A stretch of 64,000 nt of DNA from JAMQPK01 sp963761975 (GTDB lineage Bacteria; Acidobacteriota; Vicinamibacteria; Vicinamibacterales; JAMQPK01): NCBI GenBank assembly GCA_963761975.1, contig CAVXIR010000003.1:62001-126000 (forward strand), written 5' to 3'. The position numbers and the translations under genes are program-made. The notes below the pieces were generated by a model. The model was not told the origin of the DNA. It saw only the letters and a program-made list of their open reading frames with translations, and searched no databases. Positions 24,260-33,060 of this stretch are shown piece after piece. Numbering within the stretch: the stretch's first letter is position 1; each line of letters opens with the position of its first letter.

Positions 24260-25819
24260 GTGCTGAATCTATCCGCCATCCTCGAGCAGCATACGCGGCG
24301 CAGGCCCGACGCCGAGGCCCTCGTCTGTGCCGACAAGCGACTGACGTATGCGCAGCTGAACGGGTGGGCCAATCAGGTTGCGAACGCACTGGCGGCGTCC
24401 GGAATCCGCCGTGGCGACCATGTCGCATTGCTGTGTCCGAATCTGCCGTACTTTCCCGCGATCTATTTCGGGATTCTCAAAACAGGCGCGACGGTCGTGC
24501 CGCTCAACCTGCTGCTGAAGCCGCGCGAGATCGCATATCACCTGCGCGACAGTGACGCCAAAGCCTTCTTCTGTTTCCAGGGAACGCCAGAGCTCCCGAT
24601 GGCCGAGGCCGCTAAAGCGGCCGTCGCGGTCGTGCCGTCATGTCAAAAACTGATTGTTCTTCCGAGTCCGCTATTGCCTCCTGATACGGATTCAGACGTC
24701 ATCCCGTTTCAGCAGTTCATCGCTGGCCAATCAGCACTGTGCGAGACATGTGATACGGGACCGGATGACACGGCGGTGATTCTCTACACATCTGGCACGA
24801 CAGGTCAGGCGAAGGGTGCCGAGCTGACGCATCTCAACATGGTCGTCAACGGAATGGTGTCGGCAGAGCTGTGCGCAGGATCGGCCGACGAGAGCGGCCG
24901 TCACGTGACGGCCATCACGCTGCCGCTGTTTCATGCGACAGCGCAGACGGCTCAGATGCTGGCGTACCTTCATCTGGGCGGCACGCTCGTGCTGCTGCCG
25001 CGCTTCGATCCAGCGGCGCTCGTCGCTGCCGTGACCGCAGAGCGCGTGACGCATTGGGTCGGCGTGCCGACGATGTATTGGACGGTGTTGAAGCATGTGA
25101 GAGAGCAGAATATCGACGTCTCGCGCATCGCCGCTACCCTGCGGCTGGCCGTATCGGGCGGTGCACCAATGCCGGTCGAGTTGATGGCCGACTTCGAGAA
25201 GACGTTCGGCGTTCGCATCATCGAAGGCTACGGCTTGTCTGAGACAGCCCCGGTCGCGAGCTTCAACCACCTCGATCGTCCATCGAAGCCGGGCACGGTC
25301 GGACAGCCGTTGTTCGCCGTCGAGATCATGGTTGTCGACGACAAGGACGAGCCCGTCGAGACAGGCCAACCGGGCGAGGTCGTCATTCGCGGCCACAACG
25401 TCATGAAGGGCTACTACAAGCAGCCCGAAGCCACGGCCGCCGCGATGCGCAACGGCTGGTTCCACACAGGCGACATCGGTGTGCTCGATGCCGACGGGTA
25501 TTTGAGCATCGTCGATCGGAAAAAGGACATGATTCTTCGTAGCGGCTTCAATGTGTATCCACGCGAGCTCGAAGAGGTGATGCTGACGCACCCGGCCGTA
25601 TCGCTCGTCGCTGTCGTCGGCGTGCCAGACGAGCGCCTGGGCGAAGAGGTCAAAGCGTTCGTCGTGAAGAAGCCAGGTGCCGAGCTCACCGAAGACGCGC
25701 TCCGCGACTGGTGCAAGGATCAGTTTGCGGCGTACAAATACCCGCGCCTGATCGAGTTCCGCACCGAGCTTCCGACGAGCGCCACCGGAAAAATCCTCAA
25801 ACGAGAGTTGCGCGGCTAA
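24260..25819 (+). CDS. Long-chain fatty-acid-CoA ligase (AMP-binding)
   Basis: This 519-residue enzyme activates a carboxylic acid to its CoA ester through an acyl-AMP. The family motifs are present in order: ILYTSGTTGQAKGAELTH (P-loop), EGYGLSETAPVAS, GWFHTGDIGVLD, DRKKDMILRSGFNVYP and the catalytic Lys in SATGKILKREL. The GTG at 24260 begins VLNLSAILEQHTRRRPDA, the usual N-terminus; an earlier ATG at 24164 would add 32 residues that overlap the divergent regulator gene. It may feed the acyl-CoA dehydrogenases at 14.6-16.9 kb, although it is not in that operon. Confidence 0.92.
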   Translation: MLNLSAILEQHTRRRPDAEALVCADKRLTYAQLNGWANQVANALAASGIRRGDHVALLCPNLPYFPAIYFGILKTGATVVPLNLLLKPREIAYHLRDSDAKAFFCFQGTPELPMAEAAKAAVAVVPSCQKLIVLPSPLLPPDTDSDVIPFQQFIAGQSALCETCDTGPDDTAVILYTSGTTGQAKGAELTHLNMVVNGMVSAELCAGSADESGRHVTAITLPLFHATAQTAQMLAYLHLGGTLVLLPRFDPAALVAAVTAERVTHWVGVPTMYWTVLKHVREQNIDVSRIAATLRLAVSGGAPMPVELMADFEKTFGVRIIEGYGLSETAPVASFNHLDRPSKPGTVGQPLFAVEIMVVDDKDEPVETGQPGEVVIRGHNVMKGYYKQPEATAAAMRNGWFHTGDIGVLDADGYLSIVDRKKDMILRSGFNVYPRELEEVMLTHPAVSLVAVVGVPDERLGEEVKAFVVKKPGAELTEDALRDWCKDQFAAYKYPRLIEFRTELPTSATGKILKRELRG

Positions 25820-25898
25820 ACCACGCCCTCGGTCTGTGAAACCTGATTCGCCCCGCACGCGTCCAACTCGGTAGGCGCAGCTTCGCCGGGCTACCAAC

Positions 25899-26858
25899 AT
25901 GATGGACTCTCTCGAAACCGACCTTTTCGACGCCTATTCCAACGCCGTCATCCGCGCCGTCGAGCTCGTAGGCCCCTCGGTTGTGACCGTTGAGATTGGC
26001 CGCGACGGTGAGCGTCGCGGACTGGGTGGTCAGGGTTCGGGGTTTGTCGTCGCGCCAGACGGTTTGATTCTCACCAACAGCCATGTCGTTCACGGCGCGC
26101 GAAACATCCATGTCTCGCTGCCGGACGGGCGCAGGCTGCCTGCCGAGCTCATTGGCGAGGACCCCGACACCGATCTTGCCGTCGTCAGAGCCATAGAATC
26201 TGGACTGGCATCACTGAAGCTCGGCGACTCGCAGGCCATCAAAGTTGGCCAACTTGTCATCGCCATCGGCAATCCCCTCGGATTTTCCGCGACCGTGACC
26301 GCCGGCGTCGTCAGCGCGCTTGGCCGCTCGCTGCGCTCGCGCTCGGGCAGGCTGATGGACGACATCATCCAGACGGACGCGGCGCTCAACCCGGGAAACT
26401 CCGGCGGTCCGCTCGTCAACTCGCGTGGCGAAGTCATCGGCGTCAATACGGCAGTCATTTCTGGCGCACAAGGGTTGTGCTTCGCCATCGCGGCAAACAC
26501 GGCACAGTTTGTCGTCGGCCGATTAATTCGCGACGGCCGCATTCGCCGCTCGTATGTGGGAGTGGCCGGTCAGAACACGCCGATCGCGCGCCAGATCGTC
26601 CGGTTTTACGGCCTCGCGGTGCCGAGCGGGATCCTGGTTGTCACGATTGAGCCTGACAGCCCGGCCGCGAAGAGCCAGTTGCGCGAGGGAGACATCATCA
26701 TCGCCCTCGATGGCCATAACGTCGCCGGCATCGACCAGCTTCATCGACGACTGACTGAGGAACGCATCGGCAAGGAGACTCCTCTAACCGTCATCAGGCG
26801 AACAGAGAAGCTCGATATTGCCATCACTCCCGCCGAATCGCCGCGCCACCAGCGCTAG
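25899..26858 (+). CDS. HtrA/DegP-like serine protease with PDZ domain, no signal peptide
   Basis: The catalytic triad can be placed at His62 (LTNSHVVHG), Asp92 (DPDTDLAVV) and Ser168 (NPGNSGGPLV). A single PDZ domain follows from about residue 215, containing SGILVVTIEPDSPAAK. At 319 residues it is shorter than periplasmic HtrA proteins. It starts directly with MMDSLETDLFDAYSNAV and has neither a signal peptide nor a membrane anchor, so it is probably cytoplasmic. The start is one of two adjacent ATG codons. An imperfect palindrome (GTAGGCGCAGC/GCCGGGCTAC) lies just upstream. Confidence 0.88.
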   Translation: MMDSLETDLFDAYSNAVIRAVELVGPSVVTVEIGRDGERRGLGGQGSGFVVAPDGLILTNSHVVHGARNIHVSLPDGRRLPAELIGEDPDTDLAVVRAIESGLASLKLGDSQAIKVGQLVIAIGNPLGFSATVTAGVVSALGRSLRSRSGRLMDDIIQTDAALNPGNSGGPLVNSRGEVIGVNTAVISGAQGLCFAIAANTAQFVVGRLIRDGRIRRSYVGVAGQNTPIARQIVRFYGLAVPSGILVVTIEPDSPAAKSQLREGDIIIALDGHNVAGIDQLHRRLTEERIGKETPLTVIRRTEKLDIAITPAESPRHQR

Positions 26859-27069
26859 AGCGTTTTCGACTTGTCGTGGTCATGTGATCGTGTGTGCCTC
26901 ACCACGCTACCCACGGCGTCGATGCCTCCCCACAGAGAGTCCCCTACGCCACCCCGCAGAGAGGCTGTCCGCTGCGTGGTGCCCGTCGTGGCGTCGGCTT
27001 CTTCCTTGGTTTCCTCTCGGCGGCTCGGCGGCCGGCGGCTTGCGTCGAAACGCACGCGTTCGAGCGGTT

Positions 27070-27135
27070 TGACTACCGTTTTCGACAATCCGCCAATCGA
27101 ATCTACCAATCCGCCAATCTCCCAATCTGCGAATA
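27070..27135. repeat. Tandem CCGCCAATC/CCAATCT array
   Basis: Units of CCGCCAATC, TACCAATC and CCCAATCTG repeat just before the GTG start of the DUF1537 kinase gene. The rest of the gap 26859-27069 holds nothing I recognise. Confidence 0.6.
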
Positions 27136-27143
27136 TAGGTATC

Positions 27144-28295
27144 GTGAAACCTGTCCGTCTGGGACTCGTTGCAGATGATGTTACGGGCGCAGGTGATGCG
27201 TCGGTCCAGTTTGCGAACCGTGGATGGGACACGTTTGTGTGTTTGGGGTCTGACCCCCGGACTGGCAAATGGGGTCTGCCCCCCGTAACCGCGCGTGCGT
27301 CAGCCCCGAGTGTCATCGCTCTCACCACCGATTCGCGTGCGCTGGTCAGCCACGCGGCCGAGACACTCACCTTTGAAGCGTTGACCAATCTGATCGACGC
27401 GGGTATCGATCGGGTTTTTGTGAAAATCGATTCGACGATGCGCGGTTCTGTGCCGGGACAGATTGCCGGGGCAATCGCTGCGTGGCGGCACCGCTATTCC
27501 GATGCAAGGGCAATTGTCTGCCCGGCGTATCCGAGGATGGGACGGACCGTTCAGGCGAGTCGACTGCGCGTCCATGGCGAACCGGTGGAGAAGACCGCGA
27601 TAGGCCGCGATCCCGTCACGCCGGTGAAGACGAGTCTCATGCATGAGCTTATTCCGGCTTCATCGTCAATCACGCTAGCCGATGCGGCGACCGATGACGA
27701 TCTGATGGCGCTCGCCACTTCGATCGCCGAGGCGGGCCCATCTGTGATCGCAGTTGGCTCGGGCGGTCTGGCTGAAGCGCTGGCAGATGCATGGACGCCG
27801 GAGGCGGCGCAGTTGGCGCAACAGGCGAAGTGGGCGACCGATACGACTGCGACGGATGCCATGACGAATCCGCGTATGCTGTTGCTCGTCACCTCGCTCA
27901 ATCCGGTCTCGCATGTGCAGGTCGCAAAGCTTATCGAGGCATTCCCTGACGTCAATGTCGTTCTCGCGCCGACAGAGCGTGTGGGTAGTCCATCTGTGGC
28001 CGAAACCTTGGCGACTGAGTTCTCGGCACAGATCGACCGCGAGAAGTGGGACCTGGTCGGACTGATCGGCGGAGACGGAGCACGAGCGGCTCTCAACCGC
28101 CTGGGCGCGTCCGGCATCCGCATCGTCGGCAGCGTGCTCGAAGGCATTCCGATTGGCGTCATCGTCGGTGGAAAAGCCGACGGACTACCGGTGTTCACGA
28201 AGGCGGGTGGATTCGGCGCCGACGATGCGCTCGTCAGGGCCGTGGAACGTATCCGCGAGCGCCGTGGGGCGGAGGTTCTCCGCGACAAAACATGA
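27144..28295 (+). CDS. Four-carbon acid sugar kinase (DUF1537 family)
   Basis: This 383-residue protein starts at GTG 27144 with VKPVRLGLVADDVTGAGDAS, the standard DUF1537 N-terminus, in which DDxTG binds the substrate. The C-terminal nucleotide-binding domain contains GLIGGDGARAALNRLG and VGGKADGLPVFTKAGGFG. Characterised members phosphorylate D-threonate, L-threonate or D-erythronate at C4. The next gene encodes a PdxA-type dehydrogenase, and the two overlap by ATGA. This pairing is the one known to take D-threonate to dihydroxyacetone phosphate. A palindromic GGGGTC insert lies near residue 35. Confidence 0.9.
   Translation: MKPVRLGLVADDVTGAGDASVQFANRGWDTFVCLGSDPRTGKWGLPPVTARASAPSVIALTTDSRALVSHAAETLTFEALTNLIDAGIDRVFVKIDSTMRGSVPGQIAGAIAAWRHRYSDARAIVCPAYPRMGRTVQASRLRVHGEPVEKTAIGRDPVTPVKTSLMHELIPASSSITLADAATDDDLMALATSIAEAGPSVIAVGSGGLAEALADAWTPEAAQLAQQAKWATDTTATDAMTNPRMLLLVTSLNPVSHVQVAKLIEAFPDVNVVLAPTERVGSPSVAETLATEFSAQIDREKWDLVGLIGGDGARAALNRLGASGIRIVGSVLEGIPIGVIVGGKADGLPVFTKAGGFGADDALVRAVERIRERRGAEVLRDKT
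27245..27285. repeat. GGGGTCTGACCCC-type insert inside the DUF1537 kinase gene
   Basis: GGGGTCTGACCCCC is followed 14 bases later by GGGGTCTGCCCCCC. Each is a short palindrome. Together they code for GSDPRTGKWGLPP in frame, near the N-terminus of the kinase. Confidence 0.6.
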
Positions 28296-29314
28296 CCAAA
28301 CCCGTACTGGCGGTCACGCTCGGCGATGTTGCCGGCATTGGACCTGAGATCACCGCAAAAGCGCTGCTGCGCCATCCAGATCTTCGCAGCGAATGTGTGC
28401 CCGTCGTGATTGGCGATGCCGACGCGATGCGACTTGGTGTCGAAGCGATGGGTGGCGATCCGGACGCCGTCAAGATCGTCGAGGATCCTAGCCACTCGGT
28501 GAACGATCCCAACCGCATCGATCTCATGCAAGTCGGGCCTTCGCTGAAGGAGGTACGACCGGGCGAGCAGAGCGGTTTGGCTGGAGACGGCGCCTATCGC
28601 TTTGTCGTCGAGGCGTGCCGGTTGGCGAAAGCCGGCACGGTCAACGGCATCGTGACCGCGCCGCTCAACAAGGCCGCGATGTACGAGGCCGGGCACAACT
28701 GGCCGGGTCATACGGAGCTGCTCGCGCACGAGTTCGGCGTGAAGAATTTTTCACTCGTTCTTTCGGCCGGGGATCTCTATTTTTTTCATCTCACCACGCA
28801 CGTGTCGCTGCAGAAAGCTATCGCGAACGTCACGCCAGAGCGCACCGACGCCATGCTCGATCTCGCCGATGCGTTCGGCCGGGCGCTGGGATGGGTGAAC
28901 GAACCGATCGGAGTCGCGGGACTGAATCCGCATGCCGGTGAGGGCGGCCTGTTTGGATTGGAAGATGCCGAAGTGCTCGCACCTGCGATCGCCCGCGCGA
29001 AACGGCGCGGCATCAACGCAGTTGGCCCGCTGCCGGCCGATGCGCTGATTCCGGCTGCGGTGAGAGGAAAGTGGAGGCTGGTGGTGATTTGCTATCACGA
29101 TCAGGGACACGCACCATTTAAATCCGTGTACGGCGACAACGGGGTCAACATCACCGTGGGTCTGCCCGTCGTGCGAGTATCGGTCGATCATGGAACGGCG
29201 TTCGATATCGCCGGCAAAGGCGTTGCGCGGGAAGACAGTCTCGTGCTTTCGTGTCGGCGTGCAGCGCAACTTGCGCCCGGTTGGCGCTTGATTGCCGGTG
29301 AGCGCACGGACTAG
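28292..29314 (+). CDS. pdxA: 4-phospho-hydroxyacid dehydrogenase of the PdxA family (probably PdxA2)
   Basis: This 340-residue enzyme has all PdxA signatures: TLGDVAGIGPEI at the N-terminus, VTAPLNKAAM, the metal-binding HTELLA and CYHDQGHAPFK, and VDHGTAFDIAGKG. PdxA oxidises and decarboxylates 4-phosphohydroxy-threonine in vitamin B6 synthesis. The PdxA2 branch instead oxidises D-threonate or D-erythronate 4-phosphate to dihydroxyacetone phosphate. Its ATG overlaps the stop of the DUF1537 kinase gene, and that pairing points to PdxA2. Sequence alone cannot exclude the B6 role. Confidence 0.9.
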   Translation: MTKPVLAVTLGDVAGIGPEITAKALLRHPDLRSECVPVVIGDADAMRLGVEAMGGDPDAVKIVEDPSHSVNDPNRIDLMQVGPSLKEVRPGEQSGLAGDGAYRFVVEACRLAKAGTVNGIVTAPLNKAAMYEAGHNWPGHTELLAHEFGVKNFSLVLSAGDLYFFHLTTHVSLQKAIANVTPERTDAMLDLADAFGRALGWVNEPIGVAGLNPHAGEGGLFGLEDAEVLAPAIARAKRRGINAVGPLPADALIPAAVRGKWRLVVICYHDQGHAPFKSVYGDNGVNITVGLPVVRVSVDHGTAFDIAGKGVAREDSLVLSCRRAAQLAPGWRLIAGERTD

Positions 29315-29330
29315 ACTGATCGTTCGGCAA

Positions 29331-29458
29331 CTCGGGTTTCTTAGTGGCCCGGAACCTGTGCAATCTCAGTCTATGAACCGCGTCAGGGCCGGAAGGCAGC
29401 AGCGCTAAGTAGTCCCTGAGCTGTGCCGCAGGCCCTCCGGGCCTCTAAGGAACCCGAG
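29331..29458 (+). ncRNA. ffs: Signal recognition particle RNA (4.5S type)
   Basis: The universally conserved domain IV tip is present as GTCAGGGCCGGAAGGCAGCAG, containing the GGAAG tetraloop and the asymmetric loop that bind Ffh. The ends pair over a long stem: CTCGGGTTTCTTAG at 29331 with CTAAGGAACCCGAG at 29445-29458, extended by GGCCCGG/CCGGGCC. The length of about 128 bases fits the small bacterial form without an Alu domain. The position just before dnaX-ybaB-recR is a common bacterial arrangement. Confidence 0.93.
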
Positions 29459-29625
29459 GGTTCTGGGTTCTAGGTGCTCGGTTCTGGGTTCCGGTTCTTG
29501 TTTCTGGGTTGCTCAGATGAACCCATGGAATCCTGAAACAGATACATAGAACCTAGAACCTAGAACCTAGAACCTTGAACCTTGAACCAGCACCCAGAAC
29601 CCCAGAACCCAGAACCCTGAACCGT
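29459..29625. repeat. Tandem TTCTGGGTT / AGAACCTAGAACC arrays, mutually inverted
   Basis: The first third repeats GGTTCTGGGTTC and the rest repeats CCTAGAACC and CCCAGAACC, the complementary sequence. The two halves could therefore fold into one large hairpin between the SRP RNA and dnaX. Confidence 0.7.
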
Positions 29626-29633
29626 AGTTTCAG

Positions 29634-31412
29634 ATGGCCTACCAAGTCCTCGCCCGCAAGTGGCGTCCGCAGCAATTCGACGACGTCGTCGGTCAGCCGG
29701 CGGTGACGCGCACGCTTGCCAACGCCATCAAGAGCGGGCGTATCGCGCAGTCGTTCGTGTTTGCCGGCCCTCGCGGCGTCGGCAAGACGACGACCGCCCG
29801 CATCCTTGCGCGCGCGTTGAGTTGCGAGCGGGGGCCGACGGCGGTGCCTTGCGGAAAATGCGACGCCTGCCGCGAGATTGCCGAGGGCCGCGACATCGAC
29901 GTCCTCGAAATCGACGCCGCCACACACACGCAGGTCGACAACGTTCGCGAAGTCATCATCGCCGGCCTCTCGATTGTGCCGGTCAGAAACCGATACAAAG
30001 TTTTCATCATCGATGAGGTCCATCAGCTTTCGAACCACTCGTTCAACGCGCTCCTGAAATCGATTGAAGAGCCGCCACCGCACGTCATTTTCATGATGGC
30101 GACGACCGAGGTGTCGAAGATTCCAGAGACGGTGCTCTCGCGTTCGCAGGTGTTCGAGTTCAAGACGATTTCGAGCCGGCAGATTGCCGATCAGCTGCGG
30201 AAGATCGTCGATGCAGAGAAGGTGGCCGCCGACGATTCCGCGCTGCTGTTGATCGCGCGCGCGGCAGAAGGCAGCATGCGCGATGCGCAAAGTGCGCTCG
30301 ATCAGGTCATCGCGTTCGCCGACGAGAAAGTCACGGCCGACGATGTGACGACCGTGCTCGGGCTCGTGGGCCGCGATCTGGTGCTCGACATTGTCACAGC
30401 CGTTGCCGACGAAACACCGGCGGCCGCATTCGAATTGTCCGGGCGCGCCGTCGAGCTGGGCTACGACCTGCGATCGGTCGTGCGCGAGCTCTCACGTGTC
30501 GTGCGCGATTTGCTCGTGCTGTCAGTCGATCCGTCACGCATCGCCGATCCGGAAATTGCATCGGAATCAGAGCGCGAGCGCATGCAGGCGCTCGTCGCGC
30601 GCTTCTCGCGAGAGGACCTGCTTCGCGCGTTCGACGTGCTCACGAAGGCGGATGCCGACATACGCGCGGCGGTTCAGCCTCGGTATCAACTTGAAATGGC
30701 GCTGCTGCGCTGGATTCATCTGCGTAAGTTGGTGCCGCTGCAGGAACTGCTGGGAGGCTTGGGAAGCGCGCGTAGGCCGGGTCCTGTGGACCCGGCATCC
30801 GGCGGGTCCAACCACCTTCGCCAAGGCTACGGTGGTCCGCCGAAGTTCGATGCGAAGGCGGAAGGGCAGGACCCGCCCTACGCATCGGCGGTTCGCAAGA
30901 CGGGTCCTGTGGACACTGCGCCTGCTGCTCCTCAACACGTTCTGCAGGGCTTCGGTGCTCAGCCGAGGCCGGCTGCGCCGGTTGTCCCGCCTGTCGAACG
31001 GCGATCGGCCGTCGCCACTGGCGAAGGTGCCAGGGACGCGTTTCTCATGGAGATCCGCAAAGCAAAGGTCATGTTCTACAACACGGTCGTCGCGCAGGCT
31101 CAGAAGATTGAGTTCGGGCCCGATCGCGTCACGTTTTCGTTTCTGCCCGCGCATCGCATGCTGCGCGAGCAGGTCGAGCAGAACCGGCCGTGGCTCGAGC
31201 AGATCGCCGCCGGAGTGGCAGGCAGGAAAATGATGGTGGGGGCCGCACAGACAGAGGCCGTTGTTGACGCGGCATCGGCCGTCGGAGGAGCAACGGCGCC
31301 GGTTCAGCCGAAGCCCGCCGATCTGAAAACGACGGCGATGGCCGACAGCGCCGTTCAGGCGATGCTCGACGTGTTCCCCGCAGAAATCGAAAACGTCGAA
31401 GAGATCGAATAA
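29634..31412 (+). CDS. dnaX: DNA polymerase III gamma/tau subunit
   Basis: DnaX is the ATPase of the clamp loader. The AAA+ module starts MAYQVLARKWRPQQFDDVVG and has the Walker A motif GPRGVGKTTTARI. A zinc-binding cluster CERGPTAVPCGKCDAC follows. IIDEVHQLSNHSFNALLKSIEEPP covers Walker B and sensor I in two conserved runs. The collar domain follows, and from about residue 380 a repeat-filled Pro/Gly-rich linker built by palindromic DNA inserts leads to a tau-like C-terminus. I saw no A-rich slippery heptamer for programmed frameshifting. It overlaps ybaB by one base. Confidence 0.95.
   Translation: MAYQVLARKWRPQQFDDVVGQPAVTRTLANAIKSGRIAQSFVFAGPRGVGKTTTARILARALSCERGPTAVPCGKCDACREIAEGRDIDVLEIDAATHTQVDNVREVIIAGLSIVPVRNRYKVFIIDEVHQLSNHSFNALLKSIEEPPPHVIFMMATTEVSKIPETVLSRSQVFEFKTISSRQIADQLRKIVDAEKVAADDSALLLIARAAEGSMRDAQSALDQVIAFADEKVTADDVTTVLGLVGRDLVLDIVTAVADETPAAAFELSGRAVELGYDLRSVVRELSRVVRDLLVLSVDPSRIADPEIASESERERMQALVARFSREDLLRAFDVLTKADADIRAAVQPRYQLEMALLRWIHLRKLVPLQELLGGLGSARRPGPVDPASGGSNHLRQGYGGPPKFDAKAEGQDPPYASAVRKTGPVDTAPAAPQHVLQGFGAQPRPAAPVVPPVERRSAVATGEGARDAFLMEIRKAKVMFYNTVVAQAQKIEFGPDRVTFSFLPAHRMLREQVEQNRPWLEQIAAGVAGRKMMVGAAQTEAVVDAASAVGGATAPVQPKPADLKTTAMADSAVQAMLDVFPAEIENVEEIE
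30766..30886. repeat. Large nested palindromic insert in the dnaX linker
   Basis: GCGTAGGCCGGGTCCTG near 30769 pairs with CAGGACCCGCCCTACGC near 30868-30884. Within it lie GGGTCC/GGACCC, GGATGCCGG-type and CCACCTTCGCC...GGTGG hairpins. The 120 bases are read in frame as a Gly/Pro/Ser-rich linker. GACGGGTCCTGTGGAC a little downstream, at about 30899, is a further partial copy. Confidence 0.7.
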
Positions 31413-31708
31413 TGAACATCAACCAGATGATGAAGCAGGCGCAGCAGATGCAGGAGCGCCTGCAGAAGCAGATGTCGGAAATGCGTATCGAAGCGACTGC
31501 CGGCGGCGGCATGGTGACGGTGGTCGTCAACGGCAACAAACAGATACAGAGCCTGAAGCTCGATCCCGAAGTCGTCTCCAAGGATGATGTCGAGATGCTT
31601 CAGGATCTGATTCTCGCTGCCATCAACGACGCCAACAGGAAGGCCGAAGAGCATCTGAGCCGGCAGATGAGCGGCTTGATGGGAGGCATGAAGATACCTG
31701 GTTTCTAA
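31412..31708 (+). CDS. ybaB: YbaB/EbfC family nucleoid-associated protein
   Basis: This 98-residue protein starts MNINQMMKQAQQMQERLQKQ and contains the conserved core ATAGGGMVTVVVNGNKQIQSLKLDPE, split here by ordinary variation. It also has the C-terminal helix DANRKAEEHLSRQMSGLMGG. It forms a dimer that binds DNA and, in some bacteria, affects gene expression. Its ATG shares one base with the dnaX stop. The dnaX-ybaB-recR order is conserved widely and suggests joint expression with the recombination-repair gene downstream. Confidence 0.95.
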   Translation: MNINQMMKQAQQMQERLQKQMSEMRIEATAGGGMVTVVVNGNKQIQSLKLDPEVVSKDDVEMLQDLILAAINDANRKAEEHLSRQMSGLMGGMKIPGF

Positions 31709-31754
31709 ATGCCCGATTTGTGATTGACGATTGCCGCATTGATTGTCAATTCCC

Positions 31755-31800
31755 AATACATCGCCAATCGCCAATCGCCAATCGCCAATCGCCAATCAAA
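31755..31800. repeat. Tandem CGCCAAT array between ybaB and recR
   Basis: Four or five near-identical copies of the 9-base unit ATCGCCAATC stand directly before the recR start region. Confidence 0.75.
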
Positions 31801-31812
31801 AATTGTCACTGC

Positions 31813-32409
31813 ATGAGTTACCCAGAGCCCCTCACTCGACTTGTCGATCAACTGAAGCGGCTTCCTGGCATCGGCGCAAAGAGCGCGCAGCGGCTCGCCT
31901 TTCATATCCTTCGCACGCCACGCGACGAGACCGATCGGCTCGTCGAGGCGATTCGCGACGTGAAAGACCGCGTGACCTACTGCTCGGTGTGCAGCAATAC
32001 GACCGACGTCGATCCGTGCATGTATTGCAGCTCGGACGCGCGCAATCGCAGCATCATCTGCGTCGTCGAGGAGCCGCAGAATGTGACGGCCATCGAGAAG
32101 ACCCGCGACTACAAAGGCGTGTACCACGTGCTGATGGGCGCGCTGTCGCCGCTGCAGGGGATCGGCCCTGACGAGCTGAAGATCAAAAGCCTGCTCGCGC
32201 GTGTGGGCCAGGGGCACGTCGAGGAGATTATTCTCGCCACGAACCCGAACGTCGAAGGTGAAGCAACGGCGCTTTACCTGGCGCGACTGATCAAGCCGCT
32301 GGGCGTGCGAGTGACGCGGATTGCGATGGGAGTGCCGGTCGGCAGCGATCTGGAGTATGCCGACGAAGTGACGATGCACAAGGCGCTCGAAGGTCGACGC
32401 GAAGTATAG
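31813..32409 (+). CDS. recR: Recombination mediator protein RecR
   Basis: This 198-residue protein has the helix-hairpin-helix LVDQLKRLPGIGAKSAQRLA, the four-cysteine zinc finger starting YCSVCSNTT and ending CMYC, and the Toprim domain with ICVVEEPQNVTAIEKT. The Walker B-like ending VGSDLEYADEVT is also present. RecR works with RecF and/or RecO to load RecA at gaps. The ATG at 31813 gives MSYPEPLTRLVDQL, the usual start; the open frame before it is only the CGCCAAT repeat. The gene ends one base before the next start. Confidence 0.95.
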   Translation: MSYPEPLTRLVDQLKRLPGIGAKSAQRLAFHILRTPRDETDRLVEAIRDVKDRVTYCSVCSNTTDVDPCMYCSSDARNRSIICVVEEPQNVTAIEKTRDYKGVYHVLMGALSPLQGIGPDELKIKSLLARVGQGHVEEIILATNPNVEGEATALYLARLIKPLGVRVTRIAMGVPVGSDLEYADEVTMHKALEGRREV

Positions 32410-32410
32410 T

Positions 32411-33046
32411 GTGCCGACGACCTTGATACCGACGTCAATCCACTTTCCTGTACTGATCCTGATTATCGTCGGCGGTCTCATCGCGTGGGCTGCCGGGTAC
32501 AGGCTGTTCCGATTCGTCCTCACGCTATTCGGGTTTTACATCGGCGCGCTTGCGGCAACGGCCGTGCTTGGACCAGGAGATCGGACGCTGCTCTTTTTTG
32601 CCGGGCTGGGTGGTGGAGCAGTGGGCGCGTTGATCATGTTCTTCGGATACTTCGTCGGCGTCGCGCTCGTCGGCGCGGGCATCGGCGCGCTGGGCGTTCA
32701 CTTGATCTGGAGCCGTGTCGGCGGCGATCCTCACGCCTTCGTCGTCATTCTCGCGGCGGTCGCCGGCGCGGCGACGGCGATGGCGCTGCAGCGCTATGTC
32801 ATCATCGTCGCCACGGCATTTGCCGGCGGGTGGACGATCGTGTGGGGCGTCATGCAGTGGATCGATTCGCGTGCCAGCGCGGGACGGCGGCCAGCTGTGT
32901 GGATGGTGTACCCGTTCGATTTCTCGCACGGCCTGTGGGTGCTCGGGGCATGGATGGCGATGGCATTGCTTGGCGTCTTTATTCAGCTTCGCTTCACGGG
33001 CCGCATGACTGCGCTGGCTCGCGCGAAACCGGCTAAGAAACTGTAA
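32411..33046 (+). CDS. DUF4203-like multi-pass membrane protein
   Basis: This 211-residue protein has about seven hydrophobic spans, beginning HFPVLILIIVGGLIAWAAGY, and glycine-rich helices such as GLGGGAVGALIMFFGYFVGVA split between spans 3 and 4. The pattern fits the DUF4203/TMEM198-like family, whose role in bacteria is unknown. The GTG start lies one base after the recR stop, so it is probably co-transcribed with recR. It ends with a basic cytosolic tail AKPAKKL. Confidence 0.7.
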   Translation: MPTTLIPTSIHFPVLILIIVGGLIAWAAGYRLFRFVLTLFGFYIGALAATAVLGPGDRTLLFFAGLGGGAVGALIMFFGYFVGVALVGAGIGALGVHLIWSRVGGDPHAFVVILAAVAGAATAMALQRYVIIVATAFAGGWTIVWGVMQWIDSRASAGRRPAVWMVYPFDFSHGLWVLGAWMAMALLGVFIQLRFTGRMTALARAKPAKKL

Positions 33047-33060
33047 CAGACAGTACGTAG

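Noticed and set aside
30900..31100. Programmed frameshift site in dnaX
   Set aside because: No A-rich slippery heptamer was seen. The palindromes in this part are inserts in the linker, not a known frameshift stimulator.
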